Part shown: piece by piece, positions 37,036 through 47,497 of the stretch
How the letters are laid out: each line of letters begins with the position of its first letter
How positions within the stretch are numbered: position 1 is the first letter of the stretch
Source of the DNA: Tetmemena sp. SeJ-2015
Taxonomy: Eukaryota > Ciliophora > Spirotrichea > Sporadotrichida > Oxytrichidae
Direction: 5' to 3'
Assembly (NCBI GenBank): GCA_027382625.1
Contig: JAJKFJ010021175.1
Location: 124,001 to 188,000, forward strand
DNA length: 64,000 bases
The notes under the pieces: model-generated
Database searches by the model: none
What the model was told of the DNA's origin: nothing
The model's input: the letters and a program-made list of their open reading frames with translations, nothing else
Position numbers and translations under genes: made by a program

Positions 37036-39690
37036 TCATAACTTTAGGTTGTCCTCAACATCTATCCATTTGAGTTCGCATGCCTTAAACTGGCGCATGA
37101 CTTGGTGAGTGTGGTAGAGGACTGACTCTCTGTATCTTTCCTCTGTCTTTTCCAGGCCAAACTCTATCTTTGCAAGTTGACTCATCTTATCCTATTTATC
37201 AGCTGGCTCTGCACTTCCATCAAACCTTAATGTTAAAAGATGATGGATAATTAATTACATCATGTTCTTAATTCTCCTCTTTGTATGTTCCATTCAACTG
37301 AGAAACCACGGTGTCAAGATTTTAAACCACACGTTGGTAGTCACGGCTACTCTTCACTGCGACATCATGTGCAAGCTCGCACTCCTTGTCAAATAACTCC
37401 ACCATCTCTAGCACTGGCTTAGCAACGGCTCCTCTGTTTGCTGCGGCCTTCTATCCTTTAAAAATTAACTTCAAATTCATCATAGGTTGAATCACTTTTT
37501 TGAATGAGTATTTTTGATGAGTGTATCTGAAAACGGTGATTTGGTTTCTGTAATTTTGGATGGTGGCAGTGAGTGAGTTGACCTCTTGCATCTTGGAGTT
37601 AGCCTGGATTTGTCTGACTCTGTCTGCTAGTTGCTGTTCCTTCTAGGCAGTAAACTGACTGTCGGCCTCTCCCGCCTGTTGCCACACCTGCTGGAGCATG
37701 AATTCGAAGTCCTTAACAGCTGACTGAGCTGCCTTGAGCTAGTCCTAGAAGTCTTCCTGCTCTTCAAGTAAATGGAGAATCTTGGTGAGCTCAGTCTTTG
37801 GAGTTAAGGCTCTGCAGTTTGACTGCAATTACGCTAAGGAGTCTCTCTCATCTTGGAAAAATTTGGCGGCGTTAAGGTGCTCCTACAGCTCAAGTGTCTT
37901 CAAGAGGATCTTGAATAGCTTGTCTCTCTGAACTGGGGTCTTGACAACAATAATTAACTCATCCTTGTTACAATTCAATAATTGACACATTCCATCTTAA
38001 GTTTAATCTTATGATAGATTGGATAAGCTAATCTTAAGCTTGAGTGCTCTTTCTAACTGAGATCTTTCCCTTTGGAAGTTTTTGATCTGTTCAACCAAGC
38101 CATTCACTCTATCATTTTCTTTGTCTGCGTAGGCCAGAACTTAAGAAAGTGCTAGGGATTTAGCCTTTATCTCGTCGCCTGCGAGTAAGTTGTTTATCTT
38201 CTCTAGCAAGTTCTCAATGTCTGCCACCATCTAATCGGTCACTATGTTTATCTGCTCGTTAATATTCTAAATCATCAATTATGAATATAAAGATAATAAG
38301 TAATTAGACAGGAACATTTAAAGGGTGGGAATATTTTGGAGGGCGGAAATTTGTGCCTTGATATCCTTCTTGAGTGCCTGAGTGTTTACGGAGGCATCCT
38401 TCTCGTGGAGTTTGTTATTAATTATATCATTTACCTGGCGTTTAAATTTGTCAAAGTCGATCTGTAGGTTTGCGATGTACTTTTTGAGAGCGGGCAAATC
38501 TTGCTTGGTAAGTTAGTTGCTTGCTTGCTCAAATACCTACTCCTTGCCGTAGAATAGGAGTTGTGCCATTACCACTTACACTAAGCGGTTCACAAAGTCA
38601 TTTCCCATTTTAAAAATAGGATACTACATCCAATGTATTGATTACTGATTGCGCTATCCGTAGGCAAATATCTTATCCTCCAATTGCTCAAGCTCACTAA
38701 CTACCTATCGCAGTTCTCTTTCATAAGACACTAACAGCTGCAGAGTCTCGTTCTACTCCATCAGCTCCTAGTTCTTCCCCAGTAGCTCAGCTAATCTTCG
38801 CTCTACATCATCAATCTGGTTCTACAGGTCCTTCGCCTTGTCTCTGAGTGCATCTCTCTCCCTCTGCTTCTCAGCTATGGCCTCCTCCAACTTAGCGACC
38901 TCATCATTCTGCTTCTTGGCGTTCTCCACTGCCAACAGTGCATTCTAATTATCCTTAATCTGCTTATCAATCTGTGCCTGCAAGTCTGCGTTCTTGTCCT
39001 TCAAGTGCTGCAGATCTTACTTTGCCTTGGCGATGTCATTCTTCAGCTTCTGGAGGTCTCCTTCCAACAAAGCCTTCTGTCTTTCTAACTCGTCCAGCTC
39101 GTCATTGTTCTTAGCCTCCTGCTCCTTCAGCAAAATCTTCTTATCAATGTCATCTAACTCTAACTTGGCTCTGTCCGCCTGCTCCTACAGCTCTCTCAGT
39201 CTGTTGCGCTCCTTCTCCAGCACTTGGTTCAATCTCTTAAGCTCGTCTTTTGAATCGTTTATCAATCAGAGAGTCACATAACACAAGTATAATCTTCGTT
39301 TTCAAGTTCTTCCTTGGTCTTGATGCGCTGGCCGTACTCTTGGTTCTTGCGTTCGAGGACCTGATTGCCCACGCGATCTAGGAAATGCTTGTCGTTCTCT
39401 GCCTTCTCCAAATCCTGCTGAACCTTGGCTAAGTTGGTCTCTGTCTCTTCCTTCTCTCTCTGGAGTGCGATTTGTTCATGCTGAGTCTCTTCGAGCTTAG
39501 TGCGTGCATTTTCTAGCTTCGACTGCACGAATTTTTTGAGTTGGTTGGTCTGGGAGAGTGATTAGAGCATGTTTAATTTCCCCTGCTCGAACTTGTGATT
39601 TTCAGTGGCGAGAGTCTTGGACTTGGACTCGAACTCCTCCAGTCTCTTGTTTAGACCTCCCTTCATCTGATCTAGTAACTTGGCTTGCAT
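37036..39690 (-). CDS. Long coiled-coil protein
   Basis: Start ATG 39688-39690 (MQAKLLDQMKGGLNKRLEEF), stop 37036-37038, ~860 residues. The N-terminal half is continuous heptad coiled coil (LEETQHEQIALQREKEETE; LDELERQKALLEGDLQKLK; KLEEAIAEKQRERDALRDKA). The middle and C-terminus are also helical and end in KTEERYRESVLYHTHQVMRQF. GC content is clearly higher than in neighbours and Gln is mostly CAG, with fewer TAA/TAG, which suggests a highly expressed or constrained structural protein. Two IESs are certain: 39260-39300 (pointer AACGA) and 38267-38335 (pointer AATATT). It could be a basal-body or axonemal filament protein, but no family-specific motif was recognised. The antisense strand carries long Ser/Leu/Phe-rich shadow frames. 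Confidence 0.75.
38267..38335. other. Stop-free 69-nt IES, pointer AATATT
   Basis: AATATT copies at 38261-38266 and 38330-38335. Length is a multiple of three and has no TGA in the gene's frame, so the germline reading stays open; removal gives ISALQNINEQINIVTDQ, which keeps the coiled coil. Confidence 0.75.
39260..39300. other. IES, pointer AACGA (minus strand)
   Basis: 41 nt; plus-strand TCGTT at 39255-39259 and 39296-39300. It contains TGA; removal joins IKTKEELEN to DSKDELKRLNQ. Confidence 0.8.
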
Positions 39691-40280
39691 TCTATTGCGA
39701 TTACTGGGTTATAAATGGTGTTGGGGTTGATGCGGTAAGGGTTTGGGTGCTGATAGTTATCTACAATTATAGTTTAAATATAATACTCTCACTCGCTATT
39801 AAGATATGAGTTTACTTAACACCAACCACTAACCACTCACTCACCCTCACTCAATCAACTTATTTACTTTTCAATCATCTCCACGCTACAGATAAATAAT
39901 TCAAATATACATAATATATCTTTAGTTAAGATATCAATTAAGCATTCTACCTATTATAGAAATTATTTAAATTAAATACCCATCGCTTATCTATTTTTCA
40001 AATTTATTATTTTCAAATCTCCCCTTTCTCTCAATTTTTCAAAAGATGGGATTAATTAATCAAAAAATAAATTCTTAATTTCTATCAAGAAATTAAGCAT
40101 TTTGATATTTGCGTAATTTAAAATTTGATCTGAATAAAAAGATAGCCTTAAATAGAAGAAGTAGTTTATGGAAAATTGCTTAAGATAAATATAGTTCATG
40201 ATTACATATATAGAACTATTTACAACTTATACTATTCTTAGTCAGATTTTGGTTATATTTCATTTTGCATGCACACGCTC
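39691..40280. other. AT-rich intergenic region
   Basis: About 590 bp. The first ~150 bp carry many CACTCA/ACCACTCA-like words just upstream of the coiled-coil gene start, perhaps promoter-related; the rest is featureless AT-rich DNA leading to the 3' end of pirin copy 1. Confidence 0.35.
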
Positions 40281-41246
40281 TCAATCACTCTCATAGCGAA
40301 GGTTCTTGATATCTGATTCCCAAGAGTCGCACCTTCAAATCCATTCTTCCCAAATGAATAGTCTTTGAAAGTCTGCTGCAGCTACTCAGTTGTGTTCAGC
40401 ACAAAGGGACCTCTCCAAACGATGGGCTCCCCAATAGGCTTCCCAGCCAGTAAAACGAACCCAGTACCATCTGTTTCTGCCTTTAATCTAAGGATCTACT
40501 CTTCTCCTTCAGTCAGCACGAATTATGCTGCGTCGCCCTTGTTAAGAACCTTGCTAGAATCCTGGATAGTAACTTGTCCACTGTAAACAATAATCATAGA
40601 ATTCCATCCTGCAGGGATAGGGTGATCGTAAGTTCTACCTTTGCCTAGATTAAAGTCTAGGAAGTAGGTGGGAGTCCTTGCTTCAATAGGTCCCTTCACT
40701 CCGAACACCTCTCCTGAGATAACCTTAGCTCTGAAAGCCTCTTCTTTGTACTCAGGAATGAGAGAGCTATTAAATTCTTAATAGCGAGGGTGACAGTACT
40801 TGTTCTTGCTGTCCAAGTTAATCCAAAGCTAAAAGCCGATAGCGCTTCTTTGAAGCTTGCAGGCATCTCTGAGTGGACGATTCCTCGGCCAGCAGTCATC
40901 CATTAGATGTCTCCGGGTCCTAGTTTTCCCTTATGTCCCTTAAAGTCCTCATGGAAGAAGTTTCCTTCCATTAAGTAAGTGACAGTCTCAAAGCCTCTGT
41001 GGGGGTGATCAGGGAAGCCAGCAGGCAATTTGACGTTGAACCAGTCAAGCATAAGGAATGGATCAAGGGATGGAACTTGCTTGACACCAATCTTAATTTC
41101 ACCTTATTGAAATTGTTGAATGATAAGATATTTAGTAGGTAATATAAGTAAATGAAGCGTCTGACTCTGGCTCCGTCTCCTTCTGGCTGCTCTCTAGCAG
41201 TGAATGTGACGTTGACTTCCTTAAGTGGGGCTGAAGATGATTGCAT
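40281..41246 (-). pseudogene. Pirin paralog 1, with two 1-nt frame disruptions
   Basis: Pirins are bicupin Fe(II) proteins acting as transcription cofactors or quercetinase-like enzymes. Start ATG 41244-41246 (MQSSSAPLKEVNVTFTAREQ). N-terminal cupin motifs are intact: FPDHPHRGFET and IVHSEMPASF carry the two His, His and Glu metal ligands. Compared with copies 2-4, one base is missing after ASFKEA (~40845) and another after NGFEGA (~40330), so the native frame breaks twice; TGA 40281-40283 is the family-position stop. It is either a decaying copy or affected by assembly errors. An IES at 41092-41153 separates RRF from IGVKQVPSLDPF. TATAAATA box 76 bp upstream. Confidence 0.7.
41092..41153. 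other. Shared-site IES in pirin 1 (62 nt)
   Basis: Minus-strand pointer ATT; plus-strand AAT at 41089-41091 and 41151-41153. Joins VRRF to IGVKQVP, exactly where pirins have 'GARVRRSIG'. Confidence 0.75.
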
Positions 41247-41840
41247 ATTGAAAGTTAGTGGGTTTTAATTGAGTGATAAAATTGTAATGGATTATTAAAT
41301 TATTCTATCAAGCTTCTCAAAGTATTTATACCCTCCATTTGATCAAAAGTATTTTGACCAAACCCATCTCTCATTAATTCTATCTACAAACATTACATTT
41401 TAAAATATAATGCTACTCCAATATTAATTTTTGACATTGGTAAGGCGGTCTTTTATAAATCGAAAATAATTGCAATTTAATTTTTAAATTTGGTATTTAG
41501 TGTTTATTCACGATTTAGAAAAAATTAATTTCATGCCTGGTGCTAAGTATTACTCAAAATATATTTTAAATGACGTCAAATTCTTGAGAGATAAATTAAT
41601 TCAAATAAATTGGAAGTCTTTCCATCACTTATTGATAATTTTTTCTTTATTTTTACGGTATTTACATTATTTAGAATGTGATATATCACTTGAGAATATT
41701 GATATTTGTAGAATAAAGAAAATAATGTTTGATGAGGCCATTGTGACAATGACTAATTATATTTGATAGTTAACCTTTATGTTAAAGTGATTTATTAAAG
41801 GGTCTCTAACTTAAATTAGAATATTATAACTGAGAGAGTG
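41247..41840. promoter_or_regulatory. Promoter region of pirin 1 plus intergenic DNA
   Basis: Contains TATTTATA at 41323-41330 (TATAAATA on the minus strand) and, 7 bp further upstream, the 25-bp double element at 41338-41362 (minus strand TTTGGTCAAAATAC then TTTTGATCAAA). The remaining ~480 bp are AT-rich; an 88-codon frame at 41500-41766 free of any stop is probably chance. Confidence 0.7.
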
Positions 41841-43851
41841 TCAATCACTCTCATACCTTAGATTCTTGATATCTGATTCCCACTTGTCAGCCCCCTCAAA
41901 TCCATTCCTCCCTAATGAGTAGTCCTTATAAGTCTACTCTAGTTGCTCTGTGGTGTTTAAAACAAAGGGCCCTCTCCAAATTATGGGCTCTCCAATAGGT
42001 TTGCCTGCCAACAAAACAAATGCAGTACCATCTGTTTCTGCCTAAATTATAATTCACTCTAATTAATAAAACTTCAAGGGCATAAATAAAGCAAGTAAAG
42101 ATTGATAAATGAAAAATGAGTCATTTAATGATCATATTACCATTTTATTCCATTAAATAGATGGAAGCTTGCTTTTGTGGGCTCAAAATTTTACTCCTAA
42201 TTTATGTCTAGATTTAATGTGCGCCCTTATTAAGAAATTGATTTATTTTTAATATAGCAAAGTAAAAGAGCTACATAAAAGAATAAGAAATTCAATCAAG
42301 AACAGATTTCATCCTTGAAGATTCATCTTTCCATTTTGCTTTGATATTCTGCAAAGACCTGGCGATAATAAGGGTAGAGGACTCAACACTCCAGTGTTGC
42401 TCCTTGAACGTTGATGGTTTTTCAACACATCTGCACGTTAACTATAGTAGACTACGCTTTCAGGAGAGAAAATTTAGGCAGAGTTGGAGGCCTCTTACCC
42501 GCCACATGTTAAAAGACCATTTACTGTGGCCTCCAGTTAACAATATCATTTAAGAATATTTTAGAGCAGCTCATAATTAGAGTGAAACGAAATGCTAAAT
42601 AAGTAATGGATATCATTAATAAAAACCCTATCATGTTTAATTTAAAATTAAGGATACTACTATGTTTATAACAAAGTTTTTCTGCCTTGAATCTTAGGAT
42701 TTATTCCACATCTTCTGTCAGCACAAATTAAGCAGCATCACCCTTTTTGAGAACCTTAGTAGAATCTTGAATTCTAACTTGTCCGCTGTGAACAACAATC
42801 ATGGAATTCCATCCCGCTGGGATAGGGTGATCATAAGTTCTGCCATTGTCAAGATAGAAATCTATGAAGTAGGTAGGAGTCCTAGCTTCGATGGGTCCCT
42901 TCACTCCGAACACCTCTCCTGAAATTACCTTAGCTCTGAAGGCCTCGTCTTTATACTCTGGGATAGCTGAACTTTTGAACTCTTGATATCTAGGGTGGCA
43001 GTACTTGTTCTTGCTGTCTAAGTTAATCCAAAGTTAAAAGCCGACTGAAGCCTCCTTGAAGCTTGCTGGCATCTCTGAGTGAACGATTCCTCTTCCTGCA
43101 GTCATCCATTGGATGTCTCCAGGGCCTAATTTTCCTTTATGACCTTTGAAGTCCTCATGGAAGATGTTTCCTTCAAGTAAGTATGAGACAGTCTCAAAAC
43201 CTCTGTGGGGGTGATCTGGGAATCCAGCAGGCAACTTTACACTGGCAAAGTCAAGCATCAGAAAAGGATCAAGAGTAGGGACTTGCTTTATTCCAATCCA
43301 AATCTTAAAATTAAAGTATCGGAGGAGTAAATATCAAACAATTTATTTTAAAAAGATGAAAGCTAATATTGCTTATTGTAACAAATATAGATAGATATAG
43401 AATAACTTTAGATGTTTATTCAAGAATTAATTTGAATTTTTTCTTAAAGGATCTCTTCGGAGCATTCCTAAACCACTTAATACTACTATTTGAAGTGTAC
43501 ATCCTAAACTTTTTCTGAATATTTTTTTCACTAAATCTTGAAGTGCTCTCATATTTTTTCAAGATTAGTTAAAAGTTCTTATGTTTTGAAGCTCTTTAGA
43601 ATAGTCTTAATTGATTAAAATTTCTACTATTTTTCCACCTGAATATGATTAATCTATTTTTTCTTAATTTTAATTTTTTTTAAATTCCAGTAATAGTGTG
43701 CACAATTATGAGACTGATTAAATAATAATTAAAGTGAATGAAGCGTCTGACTTTTGCTCCAACTCCTTCACTCTGCTCTCGAGAAGAAAAAGCCACATTC
43801 ACTTCTTTAAGTACGCTTGTAGATTAATAAACCCAATAAATAATAATTCAT
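41841..43851 (-). CDS. Pirin paralog 2, carrying 442-nt and 644-nt IESs
   Basis: Stop TGA 41841-41843 after KWESDIKNLRYESD. Both cupin halves are intact after IES removal: FPDHPHRGFETVSYLLEG, IVHSEMPASFKEA and GPIEARTPTYFIDFYLD, then an unbroken C-terminus like human pirin. IESs: 43298-43739 at the shared site, and 42042-42685 in the C-terminal cupin with a 7-bp pointer. No ATG is in frame at the usual place; a tiny AT-rich insert (pointer TTATTA) would create a start at 43849-43851. The predicted product has all metal ligands and the least disrupted frame among copies 1-4, so it is probably functional after rearrangement. Confidence 0.75.
42042..42685. other. Large IES (644 nt), 7-bp pointer GCAGAAA (minus strand)
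   Basis: Plus-strand TTTCTGC at 42035-42041 and 42679-42685. Paralogs 1, 3 and 4 are continuous here; removal rebuilds RLKAETDGTG-type sequence. The inner part at ~42300-42560 is more GC-rich than the rest and contains CAACACT-CC-AGTGTTG and GGAGGCC...GGCCTCC inverted repeats; origin unknown. Confidence 0.88.
43298..43739. other. Shared-site IES in pirin 2 (442 nt)
   Basis: Plus-strand AAT at 43295-43297 and 43737-43739. AT-rich, no coding-like frame. Same position as in paralogs 1, 3 and 4 but four to seven times longer. Confidence 0.75.
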
Positions 43852-44363
43852 TTTTCAGAAGAGCTTAATAATTAATTTGAAAATAAATATAGTAATCATA
43901 TTATAGTTTTGCTTTTTTATTCAATTTAGTAAGATTATTAAAATTACTAAAGGAATAAACCATACTTATTAAAGCATTCTTATTAACTTTTAGGGTTTTG
44001 ATTGCATGAGATTTGATGAGTGCTATAAAATGATTTTTAAATTATTCTTAAAAGCAGTGAAGACTATTTATACTATCCATTTGATCAAAAGTATTTTGAC
44101 CAAGCACAGATCCTTTTATTTTACTAAATAGATATGTGCAATTTATAGGCAGTTGTATATAAGTATTTAATTTATATATTTTAAGAAATTATTTGAGAAT
44201 TATTTTATAAATAGTGCAAATTTAATTTAAAATTGAAATACTGTAGAATAATTAATTAATCTTTATTTTAATGTGAAAGAGTGAGTTTATTTTTAGATTA
44301 CTTAGTATAAGCTGGTAGATTAACACTTAAGGGTAGTAAAGAGAAATAATATAATTCAGTTAG
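43852..44363. promoter_or_regulatory. Promoter region of pirin 2 plus intergenic DNA
   Basis: TATTTATA at 44065-44072 and the palindromic element at 44080-44103, in the same order and spacing as copy 1. The TATA box lies ~213 bp from the proposed start, longer than in copies 1, 3 and 5. The rest is AT-rich. Confidence 0.65.
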
Positions 44364-45374
44364 TCAGTCACTCTCGTACCTCAAATTTTTAATATCAGAT
44401 TCCCATTTGTCAGCTCCCTCAAAGCCATTCTTAGCAAATTAATAGTCTTTAAAAGTCTATTACAACTACTCGGTGGTGTTAAGCACAAAAGGCCCTCTCC
44501 ACACTATTGGCTCACCAATCGGCTGCCCAGCTATAAGCATAAAACCAGACCCATCAGTCTCAGATTTAAGTCTTAAAATTTGATCCTCCTCTTCAGTAAG
44601 AACGAAATTAGCAGAATCTCCTTTTGAGAGAATCTTACTTGAGTTTTAAATGCGGATTTTGCCACTGTGAACAATAACTATTGAATTCCATCCTGCTGGG
44701 ATTACATGATCATAGGACTTGCCCTTGTCCATGTAAAAGTCTAAGAAGTAGGTTGGAGTGATAGCCTCGATGGGACCTTTAACACCTTTTACTTCTCCTG
44801 CCATAACCCTTGCTGTTAATCCCTCCTCTTTGTACTCAGGGATCAAGGATTTACTATAATCTTGGAAGCGAGGGCGGCAGTATTTATTTTTACCCTCTAG
44901 ATTAATCCATAGCAAAAAGCCTGTCGCATCTTCTTTGAAACTAGCTGGCATTTCAGAGTGTACGATTCCTCTACCTGCAGTCATCCAATGAATTCCGCCC
45001 TCACTTATTTTCCCCTTGTGTCCTTTGAAATCTTCGTGCAAAATATTTCCCTTCATGAGATAATTCACTGCTTCAAAGCCTCTGTGGGGATGATCTGGAA
45101 AGCCTCCGGGCAATCTGGTTTTAAATGAATTAAGCATTAGGAAGGGATCAAGAGAGGGAAGCTATTTTACTCCTATCATTTAGTAAAATGTTTCACATAG
45201 CTTATTTTTAATGACAATTTTGGATTTTTTTAAAGTCAGAATAATAGAGAAAAAAAAACTTCTTTCTAAAAAGATAGTGAATGTATCTCTTGACTTTGTT
45301 CCCTCTCCTGCTGATTGCTCTTAAGAGCTGAAAATAACTCTAACTTCTTTTAGCTTAGGTGAAAGAGATTGCAT
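44364..45374 (-). CDS. Pirin paralog 3
   Basis: Start ATG 45372-45374 (MQSLSPKLKEVRVIFSSQEQ), stop TGA 44364-44366. One long intact frame covers FPDHPHRGFEAVNYLMKG, IVHSEMPASFKED, GPIEAITPTYFLDFYMD and the C-terminal EGADKWESDIKNLRYESD. Metal-ligand His/His/His/Glu positions are present. The N-terminal segment before the shared-site IES (45177-45282) seems one base short relative to copies 1-2 (GGA ACA AAG TCA), so the first ~32 codons may be out of frame unless the IES border differs. TATA box 67 bp upstream of the start. Confidence 0.78.
45177..45282. other. Shared-site IES in pirin 3 (~106 nt)
   Basis: Interrupts KRYI|GVKQLPSLDPF. The plus-strand right end GTGAATG matches copies 2 and 4. 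Pointer only 2-3 bp, so borders are approximate. Confidence 0.6.
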
Positions 45375-45441
45375 TCTCTGTTTAGGCCTTTTGTTGAATT
45401 GGGATGGTATTTATTTATAAATTGTCGGAACGAGGTTAAGG

Positions 45442-45481
45442 TATTTATAGAATATATTTGATCAAATGTATTTTGACCAAA
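45442..45481 (-). promoter_or_regulatory. Pirin 3 promoter module
   Basis: TATTTATA at 45442-45449 and TTTGATCAAA-TG-TATTTTGACCAAA at 45457-45481, same order and spacing as at copies 1, 2 and 4. Confidence 0.7.
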
Positions 45482-45639
45482 CCCTTTTCCTGCTAAAGTC
45501 AAAAATCACAATCACACAATCTATAAATAATGAATTTAACTTTAATTATATATAATGGAGTAAATAAATTTTGTTAAATGTAAAGAAATTCTTCCATTCT
45601 TTATAGACACCCTTTTGAAAGACAGCTACTTGTAGTTAT

Positions 45640-46235
45640 ATTTACTTTCTACTCGTAAACTTCTATGTTATCGTGCTTCTTGTACCAACTCTTCTTCATG
45701 AAGGTGTTGTGTGTGAACACAGCTTCGTCAGCACATACAAACTTCACGCTATCCCTCTCACACCTGAGCAATAGGTAATTATATTTCAGATTATTATAAT
45801 AAAATGGCTTAGTGAAGTCTATAACGCGCCTTCACTCGATTCACAGTTTTGTACGTTATGCCATTTCAACGATAGATGTTTGCTACAGTCTACGAGAGAT
45901 CTGAGTATAAGGAAACTATCTATGGAAGATCTTCGCGCGCTACTCCAAACTGAAGTGCGTTAGTGGCGAAAGTTTGAGGATCAATCAAATAATTGATGTG
46001 CACATCTTGAAACTTAGAAGTGCGATGAGGAACAGCTGCAACTCCTAACTTTCTCATCTGCAAAGCAACTTTCAAATGCGAGAGTATAGTGCGCGCTGGC
46101 ACTCTCAACATTTTTGCGATGGAGTTGATGTTGAGAACTGGCTATTACTACTGATAAGGGTGACTACATCCATAACTTAGAGTCAAAATGAAACTGAGAT
46201 AGGATGTGTAGTTATTTTTGAGTAATTTCGCGTTT
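45640..46235 (-). pseudogene. Decayed IS630/Tc1-type transposase (TBE-like?)
   Basis: Recognisable segments: helix-turn-helix-like NSIAKMLRVPARTILSHL, a second DNA-binding stretch GITYKTVNRVKARYR, and the first catalytic block VKFVCADEAVFTHNTFMKKS with DEAVF followed by W. This is the D-E context of the IS630/Tc1/mariner superfamily, to which ciliate TBE transposons belong. It is clearly dead: an in-frame TGA at the NIYR/NGITYK junction, at least one frameshift before the DEAVF block, an N-terminal frameshift, and no second D or E block before the sequence ends in AT-rich DNA. No C4A4-type terminal repeats were seen. GC content and CG dinucleotides are higher than in flanking DNA. Confidence 0.75.
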
Positions 46236-46486
46236 GACTCGCATGATTATAAGTATTAAAGATGAATACGAATACTTTATCCTGAATTGGTTTTTATCTA
46301 GAAGAAAAAAAAGTGGCATTAATTATCCCTAATTTAATTGGGGTTTGATAACATTATAAATCACTTTGAAAATTAGATATTTGCTTTAGACACTAGAAGA
46401 AAATGATTTCACAGAGGCTTATAACTTTGCTGACAACTTTTTGTCTCACAATTAAGACTTTATCCATAGTTGCTTTGCTTAGCCAT

Positions 46487-47034
46487 TCACTTGGACTTCT
46501 AGATCAGCAATTGCTTTAAGCTGCCTTTATAGGTTACAAATTCTTGCTTTATAATAGATAGAGCTACTAATACCTTGTCTCTTGTATGTCCTTTCCTAAA
46601 ATAGCAATCCATAAATTAATAAAAATGGGATTTGAGCACTTCACAAATTTGCACCAAATTTGAGAACTCAAAATATGACTTGCTGTCACAATTCAAAAAT
46701 GAAATTGTGATTTTTAGTGTACTTACCCTCTAAACCAGTTTATATCCTCTTTACAACAACTCATGCAGGTTCTCTTCTCTTGAGATATTGTTATCTGCGG
46801 ATGTGAGACCTCGAGTGTGAATCGGCCCAGATCCATTTCCAAGAAATTGCCTTGCTCTTCAAGTAAATCTGCACTCGGGTAGCTTCCATTTATCTGAATG
46901 AATATTGAATTATCCTAGGTCCTCGAAGAAGTACTTTTCTTGGTTTTTAAAATTTTTTTTAAAGCCTCAGCCTGAATATAAGTAAAATCAATCATCTCGT
47001 ATCTTACCTATATTTAAGTCCTCGAATCCTCCAT
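46487..47034 (-). CDS. Small CxxCC protein of unknown function
   Basis: Three exons in one frame: MEDSRTQIQ (ATG 47032-47034), a 36-nt intron GTAAGATA...TTCAG, a second exon (EALKKILKTKKSTSS, SADLLEEQGNFLEMDLGRF, TCMSCCKEDINWFRG), an intron GTAAGTAC...TTTTAG, and a last exon KGHTRDKVLVALSIIKQEF ending LIQKSK; TGA at 46487-46489. About 135 residues. The CMSCC motif could bind a metal. It sits on the same strand directly upstream of the dead transposase, so it might be a host gene or an accessory ORF of that element (TBE elements carry further ORFs); intact introns favour a host gene. No family recognised. Confidence 0.6.
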
Positions 47035-47497
47035 AAGATATTCAATTATCTCCTATTATTTAAAGCTATTTTAATTCTCTATTTTCTATTTGAATTCATC
47101 CTATAATATAGAAATCATTCACAACTTATTCTCACTTTCGTATCATATTCTGGAGTTTTTTAATGAGAGTATGATTCTTCATTAAATGGGCTGAGATTTT
47201 TCAGAATGCATTTTATAAATTTATTTTTAACTATTCTAATAAGCTTCATCAGCAAGATTATATTTATAACTTTTTATTTCAAAATAAATTTTCCAAACTC
47301 AAATATATGCTTAATCATTTCTATCTGAGAATAATTTAAAAGGATTAAAATAAACGTTTGAGATTTTTAACAATTATAGAATTAATAATTTGTCCTTTTT
47401 AAATCGAAGCTTTTAATTATTTTTAGCTTGATACACGTAATTAGCCTAAGCGTTATGGTGAAAGATTAGAATAGTTCTTTAAAGCATTATATTTTGA
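47035..47497. other. AT-rich intergenic region
   Basis: About 460 bp between the small CxxCC gene and the 3' end of pirin 4. Very AT-rich; no frame or repeat recognised. Confidence 0.4.

Noticed and set aside
38994..39281. Plus-strand Ser/Phe/Leu-rich frame
   Set aside because: Antisense of the heptad coiled coil on the minus strand; its composition mirrors Lys/Glu/Leu heptads.
41500..41766. 88-codon frame free of TAA, TAG and TGA
   Set aside because: Absence of TAA/TAG is odd for a gene here, where both encode Gln; no family resemblance, and it lies in an AT-rich promoter-side region, so it is probably chance.
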